DNA of 39,132 bases. Origin: Levilactobacillus suantsaii. GTDB taxonomy: Bacteria > Bacillota > Bacilli > Lactobacillales > Lactobacillaceae. The position numbers and the translations under genes are program-made. The notes beneath the pieces are model-generated. The model made no database searches, was not told the origin of the DNA, and worked only from the letters and a program-made list of their open reading frames with translations. Below are positions 13,981-20,050 of this stretch, piece by piece (position 1 is the stretch's first letter; every line of letters begins with the position of its first letter). The stretch covers positions 1 through 39,132 of the forward strand of contig NZ_QXIL01000021.1 in NCBI RefSeq assembly GCF_004115745.1, read 5' to 3'.

Positions 13981-14008
13981 TTGTGGTGGAATGATGAACC
14001 GGCCACAA
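13981..14008 (+). other. structured spacer after tRNA-Arg(CCT)
   Basis: Starts directly at the tRNA 3' end: TTGTGG (13981-13986) pairs perfectly with CCACAA (14003-14008). The first of several spacers in this island closed by a stem that begins with TTG. Confidence 0.45.
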
Positions 14009-14026
14009 GATTACCTCCGATCAGGA

Positions 14027-14084
14027 ACGTGCATAGCTCAATGGCAGAGCAAAGAAGATACGGGTTCGACTCCCGTTGCACGTA
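14027..14084 (+). pseudogene. tRNA lacking the anticodon arm
   Basis: A 58-nt tRNA-like gene with a perfect 7-bp acceptor (ACGTGCA/TGCACGT), U8-A9, a perfect D-arm (GCTC-AATGGCA-GAGC), a perfect T-arm (ACGGG-TTCGACT-CCCGT) and discriminator A. Only AAAGAAGAT lies between the D and T arms, where about 23 nt are expected. The anticodon arm is therefore missing, while every other stem is undamaged. It cannot decode. It is either a clean deletion remnant or an RNA kept for another use. Confidence 0.75.
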
Positions 14085-14147
14085 TTGGCGAGTATTACAA
14101 AATGGGAGGCGACTCCCCTTCATTTAAACGCATGTTCAGCTCGCCAA
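14085..14147 (+). other. structured RNA spacer with 8-bp closing stem
   Basis: TTGGCGAG (14085-14092) pairs perfectly with CTCGCCAA (14140-14147). Inside is GGGAG-GCGA-CTCCC (14104-14117). It begins at the 3' end of the anticodon-less tRNA. It contains no credible ORF, T-loop or anticodon. Confidence 0.55.
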
Positions 14148-14189
14148 ACTCCTTCATAAAATTGACCGGCCTGCATAACCGGTCAGTAG

Positions 14190-14263
14190 GGACCTTTAAC
14201 TCAGTCGGCTAGAGTAGACGGCTCATAACCGTTCGGTCGTAGGTTCGAGTCCTACAAGGTCCA
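14190..14263 (+). tRNA. tRNA-Met(CAT)
   Basis: Acceptor GGACCTT/AAGGTCC perfect, D-stem ACTC/GAGT, anticodon stem GACGG/CCGTT with loop CTCATAA (CAT), T-arm GTAGG-TTCGAGT-CCTAC, discriminator A. No G-C run is visible in the anticodon stem, so it is not an obvious initiator. It could be elongator Met or a lysidine-type Ile(CAT). Confidence 0.9.
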
Positions 14264-14322
14264 TCGGGCGCAAATAAACCTTAGGAGATGGACCCTCCCG
14301 TTCATTGATTGAGTGTCCAAGT

Positions 14323-14404
14323 GTGATCGTAACTGGCGTTGGCCTGCCAGAAGAGGGCGGTTTGAATTTGAATCCGTGCGCGGTTCGATTCCACACCAAT
14401 CACA
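14323..14404 (+). other. tRNA-like element A
   Basis: Acceptor GTGATCG (14323-14329) pairs with CAATCAC (14397-14403) except one C-A. U-A follows at 14330-14331. CTGGC-GTTGGCCT-GCCAG resembles a D-arm with G18-G19. The 3' half has TTCGATT with a degenerate T-stem and discriminator A. No credible anticodon stem exists. Its last 26 bases (14382-14407) are identical to those of element B at 14733-14758. It may be a decayed tRNA or a tRNA-like RNA. Confidence 0.45.
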
Positions 14405-14445
14405 TTGACCTAAGCAAGTCGCTAAACTACTCAAGCACATAAAAC

Positions 14446-14519
14446 GTTCGCCTAGCTCATCTGGATAGAGCAACAGACTTCTAATCTGTAGGTGGTGGGT
14501 TCGATCCCCACGGCGAACA
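14446..14519 (+). tRNA. tRNA-Arg(TCT)
   Basis: Acceptor GTTCGCC/GGCGAAC, D-arm GCTC..GAGC, anticodon stem ACAGA/TCTGT with loop CTTCTAA (TCT), T-arm GTGGG-TTCGATC-CCCAC, discriminator A. All stems perfect. It decodes AGA, a rare arginine codon in most lactobacilli. Confidence 0.95.
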
Positions 14520-14523
14520 TAAC

Positions 14524-14597
14524 GGACTTTTAGCTCAGTTGGTTAGAGCCTCCAGCTCATAACTGGATGGTCGTAGGTTCGAGTCCTACATGGTCCA
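14524..14597 (+). tRNA. tRNA-Met(CAT), second copy
   Basis: Acceptor GGACTTT/ATGGTCC (one mismatch and one G-T), D-arm GCTC..GAGC, anticodon stem TCCAG/CTGGA with loop CTCATAA (CAT), T-arm GTAGG-TTCGAGT-CCTAC, discriminator A. The T-arm is identical to that of the first Met tRNA, so the pair probably arose by duplication. One of the two may be a lysidine-modified Ile tRNA. Confidence 0.88.
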
Positions 14598-14605
14598 TTG
14601 GTCAG

Positions 14606-14680
14606 CAACCACGGTATGGCGCAATACCCAAATGCGAGTTCTATACGCTAAGCTTAAAAGCGTAAGTCGACGGGTGGTTG
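14606..14680 (+). other. structured RNA segment that can pair with element B's acceptor
   Basis: CAACCAC (14606-14612) pairs perfectly with GTGGTTG (14674-14680). Inside are GGTAT-GGCGCA-ATACC (14613-14628) and TACGCT/AGCGTA. GTGGTTG is also the 5' acceptor strand of tRNA-like element B, so the two folds exclude each other. Confidence 0.4.
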
Positions 14681-14755
14681 AAACGTGGCTAAAATAGAAA
14701 AAGTCCACGTCAGGAGGCTCATTACCGCGTGTGGTTCGATTCCACACCAATCACA
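14674..14755 (+). other. tRNA-like element B
   Basis: GTGGTTG (14674-14680) pairs with CAATCAC (14748-14754; one G-T), discriminator A at 14755. The T-arm is perfect with six pairs (GTGTGG-TTCGATT-CCACAC), giving a 13-bp acceptor/T stack. Where D and anticodon arms should be there is a single hairpin ACGTGG-(16 nt)-CCACGT (14683-14710). No anticodon is recognisable. Confidence 0.45.
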
Positions 14756-14816
14756 TTGCCCCGCGGGTGGCCTTGTAACCTCGCGTTAGTCCTGATGAAG
14801 ACCGAAAATTCATCGT

Positions 14817-14950
14817 GTGCTTGTGGCGGAATAGGTAGACGCACTGGAATGAAGTAGGCTATGGCGGAGTCGCCTTATCGACTCACCCGCGCCACCACGG
14901 AACTTCATTTTGGATAAGGCATGTGGAGGTGCAAATCCTCACCAGGTCAT
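14817..14950 (+). pseudogene. tRNA-Leu-like element with expanded central helix
   Basis: The segment GTGGCGGAATAGGTAGACGC (14823-14842) is the D-arm signature of class II tRNA-Leu. Next, AATGAAGT (14848-14855) pairs perfectly with ACTTCATT (14902-14909) and encloses a second hairpin (TGGCG-GAGTCG-CCTTAT-CGACTC...CGCCA, 14862-14894). A T-arm-like GAGG-TGCAAAT-CCTC follows at 14926-14940. The acceptor strands do not pair well. It is either a pseudogene with a roughly 50-nt insertion in the anticodon arm or a different RNA with a Leu-like D-arm. Confidence 0.45.
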
Positions 14951-14952
14951 AG

Positions 14953-14975
14953 CAGTGGGCCCGGTAACCCCACTG
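14953..14975 (+). other. GC-rich hairpin in tRNA island
   Basis: CAGTGGG (14953-14959) pairs perfectly with CCCACTG (14969-14975), with a 9-nt loop. It is not followed by a T run, so a processing or stability element is more likely than a terminator. Confidence 0.45.
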
Positions 14976-15033
14976 TGAAACCTTCCTTCATTAGTATTCT
15001 CTTTCTTCCCCAGTCTTGCAGGGCCGGGGGCTT

Positions 15034-15106
15034 GAATCCTTAGCTCAGCTGGTAGAGCACCGGTCTTTTAAACCGGGGGTCGTGGGATTGAAGCCCACAG
15101 GGTTCA
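15034..15106 (+). tRNA. tRNA-Lys(TTT)
   Basis: Acceptor GAATCCT/AGGGTTC, D-arm GCTC..GAGC, anticodon stem CCGGT/ACCGG with loop CTTTTAA (TTT), T-stem GTGGG/CCCAC, discriminator A. The T-loop is ATTGAAG instead of the near-universal TTCRANY, so T54-T55-C56 is lost. That should weaken the D/T-loop contact. Only two bases (TT) separate it from tRNA-Asn. Confidence 0.88.
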
Positions 15107-15108
15107 TT

Positions 15109-15180
15109 GGAGTCTTAGCTCAGTGGCAGAGCGTCTGGTTGTTAACCAGAGGGTCGCAGGTTCGAATCCTGCAGGCTTCG
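15109..15180 (+). tRNA. tRNA-Asn(GTT)
   Basis: Acceptor GGAGTCT/AGGCTTC (two wobble pairs), D-arm GCTC-AGTGGCA-GAGC, anticodon stem TCTGG/CCAGA with loop TTGTTAA (GTT), T-arm GCAGG-TTCGAAT-CCTGC, discriminator G. Confidence 0.92.
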
Positions 15181-15237
15181 TTGGACACCATAATAATAAA
15201 AATAACTCAAATGGACTACAGACTTTGTGGTGTCCAA
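15181..15237 (+). other. structured RNA spacer with 10-bp closing stem
   Basis: TTGGACACCA (15181-15190) pairs perfectly with TGGTGTCCAA (15228-15237) around a 37-nt A/T-rich loop. It begins at the base after tRNA-Asn and has the same TTGG...CCAA frame as the spacer at 14085-14147. Confidence 0.6.
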
Positions 15238-15240
15238 AAT

Positions 15241-15289
15241 CTAACTAAAGTTTGGAGGCAAAACTCCTCTCTTTAGAAGTTAAAGTTAG
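15241..15289 (+). other. nested hairpin after the last tRNA
   Basis: CTAACT (15241-15246) / AGTTAG (15284-15289) enclose AAAG/CTTT, which enclose GGAG-GCAAAA-CTCC. The inner hairpin is similar to GGGAG-GCGA-CTCCC at 14104. It leads directly into the terminator. Confidence 0.45.
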
Positions 15290-15317
15290 GCCTCGGTGGC
15301 AGTCGCCGGGGCTTTTT
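15290..15317 (+). terminator. intrinsic terminator of the tRNA island
   Basis: Stem GCCTCGG (15290-15296) / CCGGGGC (15306-15312), with one G-T pair and a 9-nt loop, followed by TTTTT. It separates the tRNA transcript from the methylase-like gene. Confidence 0.85.
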
Positions 15318-15342
15318 AGATACATAAATTGAGGTGATTAAG

Positions 15343-16413
15343 ATGGGCAAGCTAGTCCGGGAAGAGTTCTACAAAATCGCTGGCGTTAAGCAACACGCCG
15401 AGTTTGAGCAGTATCTAAAGGACATCCTTTTCAAGCCAGACGAGCGCCAAGAGTTTTACAAGGCCATGCTGCGGATTAGCACAGACGTCTACGTCGACAG
15501 CTTCCGGGCCTACTTTGAAGAGTACGCCGCAGAGCGCAAGGCCAATCAGCAGGACTATACGCCGGACACCGTGGCCCACATCTTGGCGGCCATCACGCGC
15601 AACAACCTCCAGGATTCCAATGGATGGTCGGGATATGATCCAACGGCCGGGACAGGTTCATTACTGATTCAGAAGTGGAAGGACGACCAGCTAGCCGAGA
15701 ATCCGCTCACGACCTACGCGCCTCACAATTACTTGTACATGGCTCAAGAGATGGCTGACAACGCCATTCCGTATTTGCTACACAACCTAGCACTGCGGGG
15801 AATGAATTGCGTTGTGATACACGGAGACACGTTGGAACGGACGGCCAAACAAGTCTATTTCGTTCAGAACGACAATGACGATTTCTTAGGATTTTCGTCA
15901 ATCAACGTGATGCCCCACACCGATGAAATTAAGGAACAATTTGAAATCAGTGGGTGGGAAGAAGAGACCATTGACCACATTGAAAGTGGCTTGGTTAAGT
16001 TCTGGCCTACTTTGGCACCGATGCAGAAGAAAGCTTTAGAGATTAATCCGGACCCAATCGCTGGGACGTATGAGAAACCCAGTGACCACTTGCAACTGAA
16101 AGATATTGCCGCAGTCGAACGCGCGAAAGCAAAAAAAGTGTACCCCGCCGGGACGATAGTGATTCAGATGTCGGCGACGCGGGGGCAAATCGGTTTGCTA
16201 GAATCCAGTGGTAGGGTCGGTACCCAGTACGCTTGTATCCAAACACCGTTCACACCGGGCTTCGTCTTCTACATGCTAAAAGTGCGGGCACCGCGCTGGT
16301 TCCATCGGGTTCAGGATGGTCTAAACCTCAAGTTGAAGGACATCGAAGATATTTCGGTGGCCATCACATTAGCAACACGGGAAGAAGAGTACGAGCAGTT
16401 ATCATTATTTTAG
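15343..16413 (+). CDS. DNA methylase-like/HsdS-like fusion without NPPY motif
   Basis: ATG 15343 lies seven bases after GAGGTGA. The 356 residues begin like type I modification subunits: a helical N-terminus, a SAM-binding motif YDPTAGTGSLLIQKW near residue 98, then YLYMAQEMADNAIPYLLHNL and HGDTLERT. The catalytic NPPF/Y expected next is replaced by SSINVMPHTDE. From about residue 246 the sequence looks like half an HsdS specificity subunit (LQLKDIAAVERAKAK, YPAGTIVIQMSATRGQIGLL, DGLNLKLKDIEDISVAI). It could bind SAM and a DNA half-site, but methylation is doubtful. No restriction subunit is nearby. Confidence 0.72.
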   Translation: MGKLVREEFYKIAGVKQHAEFEQYLKDILFKPDERQEFYKAMLRISTDVYVDSFRAYFEEYAAERKANQQDYTPDTVAHILAAITRNNLQDSNGWSGYDPTAGTGSLLIQKWKDDQLAENPLTTYAPHNYLYMAQEMADNAIPYLLHNLALRGMNCVVIHGDTLERTAKQVYFVQNDNDDFLGFSSINVMPHTDEIKEQFEISGWEEETIDHIESGLVKFWPTLAPMQKKALEINPDPIAGTYEKPSDHLQLKDIAAVERAKAKKVYPAGTIVIQMSATRGQIGLLESSGRVGTQYACIQTPFTPGFVFYMLKVRAPRWFHRVQDGLNLKLKDIEDISVAITLATREEEYEQLSLF

Positions 16414-16425
16414 GAGGTGGCCGGC

Positions 16426-16602
16426 ATGGCCAGAATGCTGAAAACTAAATTCGGCCTGGTCAGCCCGGTCGAGGCGCGATGCTTGGGTGACTTGGAACGT
16501 CAGCTTAAAGATGGACGGTGGCAACGTAAAAAGCCACAGCGACCACATAAGCCGCGTATTACAGTGTGGAGAAAAAACAGGGTAACAAGCGTGAAAAAAT
16601 AA
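16426..16602 (+). CDS. small basic hypothetical protein
   Basis: ATG 16426 follows TTAGGAGGTGGCCGGC; the in-frame GTG at 16417 is inside the ribosome site. It has 58 residues and is very basic (WQRKKPQRPHKPR, VWRKNRVTSVKK). It starts 12 bp after the methylase-like gene, so the two are probably co-expressed. A nucleic-acid-binding role is possible from charge only. Confidence 0.6.
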   Translation: MARMLKTKFGLVSPVEARCLGDLERQLKDGRWQRKKPQRPHKPRITVWRKNRVTSVKK

Positions 16603-16627
16603 AAGAAGACCAGATTTTGGTCTTCTT
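16603..16627. terminator. bidirectional intrinsic terminator
   Basis: AAGAAGACC-AGATTTT-GGTCTTCTT is a perfect 9-bp stem flanked by A-rich sequence on the left and short A/T on the right. It lies between the convergent methylase/basic-protein genes and the CsbD gene. The A/T flanks allow use from either side. Confidence 0.75.
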
Positions 16628-16639
16628 AAAAATGATAAT

Positions 16640-16855
16640 TTATTTATCGTCTTTATCTAACTTTTCCTTTACGTCATCAACCGTATCTTTAACAGCATCT
16701 TTGGCATCTGACAGTTTATCTTTAGCCTTACCTAGAATACCTTGACCCTTACCTTCAGCTTCACGGGCCTTGTCGTTCGTAACCTTGCCTTCAACTTCTT
16801 TAGCTTTTCCACTTACCTTATCTTTGGTGCTATCAATCTTGTCATCTAGACTCAT
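16640..16855 (-). CDS. CsbD-family stress protein (cargo gene)
   Basis: ATG 16855 follows GGGAGGTTATATT. The 71 residues match CsbD: MSLDDKIDSTKDKVSGKAKE, then EAEGKGQGILGKAKDKLSDA and a Lys/Asp-rich helical tail. CsbD proteins are small hydrophilic general-stress proteins of unknown mechanism, usually chromosomal. Here the gene sits between phage modules on the opposite strand with its own promoter and terminator, so it is a probable lysogenic-conversion (moron) gene. Confidence 0.9.
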   Translation of the reverse strand: MSLDDKIDSTKDKVSGKAKEVEGKVTNDKAREAEGKGQGILGKAKDKLSDAKDAVKDTVDDVKEKLDKDDK

Positions 16856-16891
16856 AATATAACCTCCCATAATGTAATTTGTTACAACAGT

Positions 16892-16920
16892 ATTATTCCA
16901 CATTTTAATTTGCTTGTCTA
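16892..16920 (-). promoter_or_regulatory. promoter of the CsbD gene
   Basis: On the minus strand, -35 TAGACA (16915-16920), a 17-bp spacer and -10 AATAAT (16892-16897); each hexamer has five of six consensus bases. It is 37 bp upstream of the CsbD start and allows expression from the prophage independent of the late genes. Confidence 0.6.
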
Positions 16921-17050
16921 ATAAGGAGATCCTGCAAGAGATAGTGTAAATGACACTTATAAATTTAAATTTTCAGATTTTGAATCAAGCATCACTCGCA
17001 AAAGAGTGGTGCTTTTTCTGTTGAAGAAAGATTGGGAAAGGATGTTAGGA

Positions 17051-17332
17051 ATGAAAAATCAATTAAGTGATAAAGAAAAAGCTAAACTGTGGGACGATCT
17101 ACCGAACTACGTCACAGTCACTCGACCTAACGGGGAGCTGATTAGTTATATCCCGCTTAAGCCCGAAGCTGGTTCCAGTGATGGCATGATTGTCAACAAG
17201 GACTATATCTTCACTGAGAGCTATAACAAAGAAGAAGCTCATTTTGCTGATATCGATGGCAAGGTTTACTACGAAGGTGCCATGACATGGGGAAACCACA
17301 AGCAGGCACAGGAGGTTGTTGATCGTGACTGA
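17051..17332 (+). CDS. hypothetical protein upstream of terminase
   Basis: 93 residues from ATG 17051, eight bases after AAAGGA; earlier in-frame starts lack ribosome sites. Beta-rich (YVTVTRPNGELISYIPLK), with no recognised domain. It overlaps the next gene by eight bases. Small unknown genes in this position are common before terS. Confidence 0.6.
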   Translation: MKNQLSDKEKAKLWDDLPNYVTVTRPNGELISYIPLKPEAGSSDGMIVNKDYIFTESYNKEEAHFADIDGKVYYEGAMTWGNHKQAQEVVDRD

Positions 17333-17708
17333 TAAAGAAAATAAGCACTCAATCCGGGTTAGCGACGGTGCATTCATTAGCCTTTTTGACCCAAAGTATT
17401 TCCATGTCTTGATCAATGATGAAGAACTAAACAGTCTTAGTAGTGACGTGGCAGTTAGAGTCGTTGACTCTGGATCAAACTACGTAGACAAGCTGGTTCA
17501 GATTATGGTCCCACTGGGCAAGCCTTCGGATGAGCTGCTAAAGAGCTTAGTCCGGCAAGAGAAGCCAATTCACTTGGCTATCAAGGATGACAACACTGGC
17601 AACTTGTACGAGAGCCATTCGGGATATATCAAGTACGGTCCGAACGTTGTGTACGGTAAGGGATTTCCGATGGGTCAGTTTACGATGGCCTGTGTATTTA
17701 TGAATTAG
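17325..17708 (+). CDS. hypothetical protein upstream of terminase
   Basis: The start is the GTG at 17325, nine bases after AGGAGG. The 127 residues are mostly beta with no recognised domain (KHSIRVSDGAFISLFDPKYF, IQIMVPLGKPSDELLK not exact family motifs). It is co-transcribed with the terminase genes; 11 bp separate its stop from terS. Confidence 0.6.
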   Translation: MTDKENKHSIRVSDGAFISLFDPKYFHVLINDEELNSLSSDVAVRVVDSGSNYVDKLVQIMVPLGKPSDELLKSLVRQEKPIHLAIKDDNTGNLYESHSGYIKYGPNVVYGKGFPMGQFTMACVFMN

Positions 17709-17719
17709 GAGGCGCCCCC

Positions 17720-18313
17720 ATGGGTAAAGGCAAGTATCAAGATTGGTTGACCCACGAGGGCTTGACCAAACTAGAAGGGTGGGCCCGAGATGGCCTAACC
17801 GATGAACAAATTGCTAATAATATTGGCATTGGTACAACGACTCTTTACAATTGGAAAAAGCGTTATGTGGAGATTGTGGAGGCCCTAAAAAAGAGAAAAG
17901 AAGTCGTTGATCGTGAAGTTGAAGGTTCACTTTTGCGGCGTGCCAAGGGATATACGACAGTTGACCATCAGTACAAAGTAGTTGATGTTGATCCGGATGT
18001 GCTGCATGCACGACGTCGTAAGGTGGCCAATACTTACAAGCTAGACCATCCGGAAGCAAACAAGCAGGAAATTGATGACTATGCTGCCGAAAAGGTCCCA
18101 ACGCGAGAAAGCATTGAGCTATTTCAGAATCAGCATGAGGTACCACCAGACACTACAGCAGCTATCTTCTGGTTAAAGAATCGTAAGCCAGATGAATGGC
18201 GTGACCGTAAGGAGACCGAGTTATCTGGTGGCGTAGGCGTACAGGTCAGTGACCCCTACAAGAATTTATCTGAGGAGCAGTTAGCCAAGCTAGCTGATGA
18301 TGACGATGGCTGA
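17720..18313 (+). CDS. terS: terminase small subunit
   Basis: 197 residues with ribosome site TTAGGAGGCGCCCCC-ATG. Residues 8-60 form a phage-type helix-turn-helix (LEGWARDGLTDEQIANNIGI, GTTTLYNWKKRY). The body has EVEGSLLRRAKGYTTVDHQY and the C-terminal PPDTTAAIFWLKNRKPDEWR typical of terminase small subunits of this type. It recognises the phage packaging site. It overlaps the large-subunit gene by 17 bp. Confidence 0.92.
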   Translation: MGKGKYQDWLTHEGLTKLEGWARDGLTDEQIANNIGIGTTTLYNWKKRYVEIVEALKKRKEVVDREVEGSLLRRAKGYTTVDHQYKVVDVDPDVLHARRRKVANTYKLDHPEANKQEIDDYAAEKVPTRESIELFQNQHEVPPDTTAAIFWLKNRKPDEWRDRKETELSGGVGVQVSDPYKNLSEEQLAKLADDDDG

Positions 18314-19760
18314 CATGCAGCTTATCAGACAAGGCGCGCGGGTTGAACTGGCTCGGCGCCATTTCTTTTCCTATGCTCGGTTAATGGCCCCAGACTTTTA
18401 CAAGCGGAGCCGGGGCTATTTAGTAGAGATGTGTGATTCCCTGCAAGACTTCGTTAAATCCGACGATGATATCCTAGTCATCAATGAGCCACCCCGACAC
18501 GGAAAATCGCGCACAGCAGGGCTTTTCGTTCAGTGGTTGTTGGGTAAAGACCCATCGATAAAGGTCATGACTGGTTCTTATAATGAGACGCTTTCAACGA
18601 CTTTCTCGAAGGGGGTACGGAACGCTATTCAAGAGGTTAAGGCGGACCCGGATATCCCGGTGTTTTCGGATGTTTTCCCAGGCGTCGGCATCAAGCAAGG
18701 TGACGGAGCCATGAACTTGTGGTCACTGCAAGGCGGATACAATAATTATTTGGCCACGTCACCAACTGGTACCGCGACAGGGTTCGGGGCTGACGTCATG
18801 ATCATCGATGACCTTATCAAGAACGCCCAAGAAGCTTTCAACGAAGTAGCCCTAGACGCGCAGTGGTCATGGTTCGTCAACACGATGCTCTCCCGGCTCG
18901 AATCTGGTGGAAAAATCATTATCATCATGACTTGGTGGTCATCACAGGACCTCGCAGGACGTGCTCTGGACGAATTGCCCGTATTAGGGTATAAGGTCAA
19001 GCACATCAGTATGAAAGCTCGCCAGGACGACGGGACGATGCTTTGCGAGGACATCTTGTCACGAGCACAGTACGAACGGACCTTTAAGACCCAGTCGCCT
19101 GAGATTGCGGCGGCCAACTACCAGCAAAAACCAATTGACCAAGAAGGACGATTGTACAAGCACTTCAAAACTTACGACGAAATCCCACGAGATGAGCAGG
19201 GCAATCCGCTCTTTCGGGGGATTTTTTCATACACCGATACTGCCGACGAAGGCTCTGACTGGTTGGCTCATTACGTCTATGGGGTATACAACGACGAGGC
19301 CTATATCTTGGACGTAGTCTTCTCGCAAGACCCAATGGAGATGACAGAACCAGCTGTGGCCCAATCGCTATTCGAGAATAAGGTCAACGCGGCCACAATC
19401 GAATCTAACAACGGTGGGCGTGGGTTTGCCCGGCAGGTTGAGCGGAGATTGCATGAGGAGTATCACAGCAACGTCACTAAAGTTCAATGGTTCCATAACG
19501 GGCAGAACAAGATTGCTCGGATTCTGTCGAACTCAACTTGGGTCATGGAACACATCTACTTCCCAGGAAATTGGCGTAATCGTTGGCCAGACTTGTTTGA
19601 TTTTCTGACGCGATACCAGCGTGAGGGGAAGAATGAGCATGATGACGCCCCTGATGCTCTCACTGGTGTGGCTGAATCGGTTCAAAACAAGGTAAACATC
19701 AGCAAGCGTCCTAGCCGTCGTAAGCAAGCCAAAACATTAAGAAGGATGGGATTAGTATGA
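18297..19760 (+). CDS. terL: terminase large subunit
   Basis: About 487 residues. Walker A variant NEPPRHGKSRTAGL near residue 62, Walker B MIIDDLIK near 167, coupling motif IIIMTWWSSQDLAG, and RNase H-like nuclease residues in FSYTDTADEGSD (about 310), ATIESNNGGRGF and HDDAPDALTG (about 445). All key acidic residues are present. The exact start is uncertain: ATGs at 18297, 18300 and 18306 are all possible and none has a strong ribosome site, suggesting translational coupling to terS. Confidence 0.95.
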   Translation: MMTMADMQLIRQGARVELARRHFFSYARLMAPDFYKRSRGYLVEMCDSLQDFVKSDDDILVINEPPRHGKSRTAGLFVQWLLGKDPSIKVMTGSYNETLSTTFSKGVRNAIQEVKADPDIPVFSDVFPGVGIKQGDGAMNLWSLQGGYNNYLATSPTGTATGFGADVMIIDDLIKNAQEAFNEVALDAQWSWFVNTMLSRLESGGKIIIIMTWWSSQDLAGRALDELPVLGYKVKHISMKARQDDGTMLCEDILSRAQYERTFKTQSPEIAAANYQQKPIDQEGRLYKHFKTYDEIPRDEQGNPLFRGIFSYTDTADEGSDWLAHYVYGVYNDEAYILDVVFSQDPMEMTEPAVAQSLFENKVNAATIESNNGGRGFARQVERRLHEEYHSNVTKVQWFHNGQNKIARILSNSTWVMEHIYFPGNWRNRWPDLFDFLTRYQREGKNEHDDAPDALTGVAESVQNKVNISKRPSRRKQAKTLRRMGLV

Positions 19761-20050
19761 CGAAGAAAATGGGCCACGTTAGCGCGATGGTTGCCAATGC
19801 ACTGGACCGATACGCGTTAGGTCGCGATGGTGGTCAGATTACTATTGTTGACCGTGAAATTGGTGAAGCGTTTGTGCTAAAGCTATCTGGTAAGAAGGCC
19901 GACATAGTGTGGCAGGTGCTGATTAGCACACACCCCAATCGCGATATCGGTAAGATTGAATTCGGTACAAAGAAAGGGCCACGCACCATTGATGAGTTAA
20001 TCAAGACGGGGCCAGACGGAACACTTAAATCGAAACTGGGGCTGATCTAA
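19757..20050 (+). CDS. hypothetical protein between terminase and portal
   Basis: 97 residues overlapping the terL stop (ATGA) and the next start. A short alpha/beta protein (ITIVDREIGEAFVLKLSGKK) with no recognised domain. Position suggests a packaging-associated accessory, but that is inference. Confidence 0.65.
   Translation: MTKKMGHVSAMVANALDRYALGRDGGQITIVDREIGEAFVLKLSGKKADIVWQVLISTHPNRDIGKIEFGTKKGPRTIDELIKTGPDGTLKSKLGLI

Noticed and set aside
14163-14185. TGACCGG-CCTGCATAA-CCGGTCA hairpin as an isolated anticodon arm or terminator
   Set aside because: No T run follows and no acceptor, D or T arm flanks it; noted only as another hairpin of the tRNA island.
14785-14815. Hammerhead-ribozyme-like core (CTGATGA … GAAA)
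   Set aside because: Only five bases separate the two motifs, so stem II cannot form, and the same bases form a simple hairpin GATGAA-GACCGAAAA-TTCATC. No matching stem I partner was found nearby.
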